NCBI GenBank assembly: GCA_946558695.1
Contig: CAMNTQ010000013.1
Span: 1-62,810 of the forward strand
Source of the DNA: an uncultured Lachnospiraceae bacterium
Lineage (GTDB): Bacteria; Bacillota; Clostridia; Lachnospirales; Lachnospiraceae
DNA length: 62,810 nucleotides
Direction of reading: 5' to 3'
The notes beneath the pieces were generated by a model. That model was not told the origin of the DNA. It saw only the letters and a list, made by a program, of their open reading frames with translations, and did no database searches. The position numbers and the translations under genes were made by a program. The number at the start of each line of letters is the position of its first letter. The first letter of the stretch is position 1. Shown in pieces: positions 60,326 through 62,810 of the stretch.

Positions 60326-62395
60326 TTACTCCTCTCCATCTATAGAAGATATCGCTGATAATATCTCTTTCATTGAATCATCATAAAAACAATACTGGGC
60401 GCGCCCTGCCTGCTTTGCCGTGTAAAGCGCCTTGTCCGCACAGCAAAACAAACTCTCATAGTCACGTCCCACCCTCTTAGAACATGAAATTCCCATACTG
60501 ATAGATATATCAAATCCCTCATATTTACCGGAAAGTGCATGGAAAATACGGTCGATAATACTATCTATGCCTGACATGTCCTCCATGAAAATCATGAATT
60601 CATCGCCGCCTACTCTTGCCGTTATGTCATAATCTCTGGTACTGCCGCGAAGCTTGTCTGCCATATGCTGAAGAACCTTATCTCCAAACATATGACCGCA
60701 TCTGTCATTCGCATTTTTAAAATAATCAATGTCAAAAATTGCCAAAATAAAGTCTTTTCCTTCGCCCTCATGGAGCCGTTCCTTCACAAGCCGTTTGGCT
60801 GTGGACTGATTGAGAAGCCCGGTCAGCCCGTCATAGGATGCCATTCTCTGCAAGTCTTTAATCTTCTCATACTCCTCATGTATATCCACAATCTTCCCAA
60901 TACAGCCTGTCATATACGGCTGTTCTTCATACGCCCACATACTACGGCAGATCACGCGGCTCCAACGCAGTTCCTCATTAATAAGAAGCTCTCCATCATA
61001 CTGAATAACCGGAGACTCCGGAGTAGATGCCATCACCAGACTTCTGATCTCCTCCAGAATTTTTTCATCAGCAATGCTGGTGATCTTTTCATCCTCAAAC
61101 GGATTCATAGTAATCTCCGCCGCATTAAGCAGCTTTGCACCTGCATCTGACAAAGTAAGCATGGAGGGTTCCTTCGTATATTCAAACTGAATCTCCGAAG
61201 ACAAAGAAGCAAAAAACTGGTATTTTGTCCGTTCATGCTCTAAAAGCCTTAAAGTCCTTTCCGATGCCGAAAGGTCTTCATAGTGAAGCAAATCTTCCGT
61301 GATATTCCGTATATTCCTGTCGCTTTCCTGCTTAATAGAATTAACCGCCAATTGTTCCCTGATACTGTCCGTACTTTCCAATAAACACTGTAAAAGCAAT
61401 GGATTAAAAGCGCCGCATTCTCCATTCGTAATCATCTCTATTGCTTTTTCATGAGAAAACGCGGGTTTATATACACGCACACTTGTCAAAGCATCGTAAA
61501 CATCCGCCAACGCAACGATCTGGGCCGCAATCGGTATCTCCTCACCCGCCAACCCGTCAGGATAGCCTCTGCCGTCATATCTCTCATGATGCCACCGGCA
61601 AATCTGATACGCTACTTTCACTAACGCTTCGTCTTTATAATAAGTAAGCTGATCAAGCATCTCCGCTCCTACCAGAGTATGCGTCTTCATCGTATCAAAT
61701 TCTTCCTTTGTGAGCTTGCCTGGTTTATTAAGAATCTCTCCAGGAATAGAAATCTTCCCGATGTCATGCAAAGCCGATGCCATAGTAATAATAGGAATAT
61801 CTGAGCGCTTTAAATTATACTTATCCGTCTTGCGCATCACTGTCTGCAGAAGAATCTCCGTCATCATATTAATATGTAGCACATGCATGCCGCTCTCTCC
61901 ATTACGAAATTCGACAATATGGCTGAGGATGGATACCATCAGATTATTACTTCTTTCTTTCTCATAAATCTGATCGGAAACCAACTCTATCAGCCGTTTC
62001 TGCTTTGCATAAAGCATAATCGTATTAATCACACGCCGATGTACAATCTGTCCATCAAAGGGCCTGCTAATGAAATCTGTCACTCCAAGCTCATATGCAT
62101 GTTCTATATAAGAAGAAGTATTTTCCGCAGATATCATAATAACCGGAATATCCTGAATCCAATTACGTCGGTTCATCACCGCCAAAACCTCAAACCCATC
62201 CATATTTGGCATTACAATATCAAGCAGCATCAGAGAAATATCCGTGCTGTCCATATTCAACCTTGCAACCGCCTCAGCTCCATCAACTGCTTCAACTATC
62301 TCATATTCATCTCCAAGCATATCAGCCAGAATCGAACGATTCATCTCTGAATCATCAACTATCAATATCTTCTGCTTCTCGTTTCCTGTACTCAT
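60326..62395 (-). CDS. Response regulator with HD-GYP and GGDEF domains
   Basis: A 689-aa cytoplasmic signalling protein with both halves of cyclic-di-GMP turnover. REC domain (8-128): Asp14/15, phospho-Asp59, but SRPF at 109-112 replaces the conserved Lys with Arg110. HD-GYP (about 155-350): HD at 209-210, HHERYDGRGYP at 268-278. A PAS-like linker spans about 395-510. GGDEF (about 515-680): FDIDYFKN, GGDEF at 595-599, and an RxxD inhibitory site (RDYD, 586-589) five residues before it. Both active sites look intact, so it may make or degrade c-di-GMP depending on phosphorylation. Confidence 0.92.
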   Translation of the reverse strand: MSTGNEKQKILIVDDSEMNRSILADMLGDEYEIVEAVDGAEAVARLNMDSTDISLMLLDIVMPNMDGFEVLAVMNRRNWIQDIPVIMISAENTSSYIEHAYELGVTDFISRPFDGQIVHRRVINTIMLYAKQKRLIELVSDQIYEKERSNNLMVSILSHIVEFRNGESGMHVLHINMMTEILLQTVMRKTDKYNLKRSDIPIITMASALHDIGKISIPGEILNKPGKLTKEEFDTMKTHTLVGAEMLDQLTYYKDEALVKVAYQICRWHHERYDGRGYPDGLAGEEIPIAAQIVALADVYDALTSVRVYKPAFSHEKAIEMITNGECGAFNPLLLQCLLESTDSIREQLAVNSIKQESDRNIRNITEDLLHYEDLSASERTLRLLEHERTKYQFFASLSSEIQFEYTKEPSMLTLSDAGAKLLNAAEITMNPFEDEKITSIADEKILEEIRSLVMASTPESPVIQYDGELLINEELRWSRVICRSMWAYEEQPYMTGCIGKIVDIHEEYEKIKDLQRMASYDGLTGLLNQSTAKRLVKERLHEGEGKDFILAIFDIDYFKNANDRCGHMFGDKVLQHMADKLRGSTRDYDITARVGGDEFMIFMEDMSGIDSIIDRIFHALSGKYEGFDISISMGISCSKRVGRDYESLFCCADKALYTAKQAGRAQYCFYDDSMKEILSAISSIDGEE

Positions 62396-62438
62396 TTAAA
62401 ACCCTTCCTTATGCCATCACATTTCTGACATCACTTTT

Positions 62439-62467
62439 AGTATACCGATATCAGCGTTTCGTGTCAA
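62439..62467 (-). promoter_or_regulatory. Promoter of the REC/HD-GYP/GGDEF operon
   Basis: TTGACA (62467-62462), 17-bp spacer, TATACT (62444-62439) on the minus strand, 44 bp before the start codon, placed between the tRNA terminator and the gene. Confidence 0.85.
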
Positions 62468-62502
62468 CATTCTAACAATCAAGAATTCCTTTTCATTATA
62501 AC

Positions 62503-62540
62503 AAAAAACTCTTTAAAGAACTTCTTCTCTAAAGAGCTTT
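62503..62540 (-). terminator. Terminator of the tRNA operon
   Basis: Stem CTCTTTA (62509-62515) and TAAAGAG (62530-62536) with a 14-nt loop, followed on the minus strand by six T (62508-62503), just after tRNA-Lys. Confidence 0.85.
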
Positions 62541-62548
62541 TGTGCTGA

Positions 62549-62621
62549 TGAGCGTGCGGGGATTCGAACCCCGGACAACTTGATTAAAAGTCAAGTGCTC
62601 TACCACCTGAGCTACACGCCC
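62549..62621 (-). tRNA. tRNA-Lys (TTT)
   Basis: 73 nt including the discriminator base, CCA not encoded. Acceptor GGGCGTG/CACGCTC with one G-T pair; anticodon stem CTTGA/TCAAG, loop CTTTTAA with anticodon TTT; T arm GGTTCGAATCC. Confidence 0.96.
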
Positions 62622-62648
62622 AGCTAAATATCTTATAAGAAAGACAAA

Positions 62649-62721
<73 letters not shown>

Positions 62722-62756
62722 TTTTTGTTTACACATATAATCTATAATGTGTGAGT

Positions 62757-62810
<54 letters not shown>

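Overview
The window reads as chromosomal DNA of an anaerobic, probably spore-forming Bacillota of the Lachnospiraceae type (Clostridium cluster XIVa). The inference rests on gene families: a Flp/Tad pilus cluster with DUF5702 and DUF6382 proteins, reverse rubrerythrin with a PerR-like regulator, BofA, a CwlD-like amidase, RicT, MecA, an Rpn-family nuclease and a CdaR regulator. Shine-Dalgarno sites are strong (AGGAGG type) and several starts are TTG or GTG. Most genes lie on the minus strand. No phage, complete insertion sequence or CRISPR array was seen.

Layout. 5-10125: an IclR-regulated sugar operon (FucI-like isomerase, RbsB/RbsA/RbsC-type ABC importer, aldo-keto reductase, PMI-like cupin, split DhaK/DhaL kinase), which may continue beyond the left edge. 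10264-15092: a YbhJ-like hydratase, a CdaR-type regulator with a three-site promoter, and an orphan MsmK-type ATPase. 15256-23856: housekeeping genes (rsmI, a TrmN6-like methyltransferase, ricT, holB, an Orn/Lys/Arg decarboxylase, pgi, mtnN, a TSCPD protein). 23924-30670: an Rpn nuclease with a coding minisatellite, an unexplained long inverted repeat, a secreted protein, a DUF4367 protein and a sigma factor separated by murG, a HIT protein, an orphan histidine kinase and a rhomboid protease. 30689-32236: a D,D-carboxypeptidase.

32425-40729: a monoderm Tad (Flp pilus) operon, tadZ-tadA-tadB-tadC-flp1-DUF5702-TadE-tadV-TadE-DUF6382, behind a good sigma-A promoter and a leader of about 139 nt. 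41039-44168: a polar amino-acid ABC importer that includes a DUF169 protein. 44409-50937: a PPTase, BofA, dCMP deaminase, upp, tsaC/sua5, a CwlD-like amidase, a membrane-anchored GH18 protein and a small conserved-looking protein. 51387-55156: mecA, a DUF1858 protein, a cluster of DnaA-box-like sites, an NlpC/P60 hydrolase with a WalR-like site, perR and reverse rubrerythrin. 55360-62395: a decayed CapA gene, an AI-2E family permease, a calcium-type P-type ATPase, an Hpt protein and a REC/HD-GYP/GGDEF protein. 62549-62810: tRNA-Lys, tRNA-Phe and a truncated tRNA-fMet.

The strongest candidates for undescribed biology are the sugar operon, whose substrate is not obvious; the tandem DnaA boxes far from any dnaA; the DUF169 gene inside an amino-acid importer operon; the duplicated Cys/His module in a Tad pseudopilin; and several RNA or operator signals (a CdaR operator triad, a terminator-like hairpin that masks the amidase ribosome binding site, and a possible leaderless tsaC promoter). 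All functions are inferred by reading the sequence; no database search was run.
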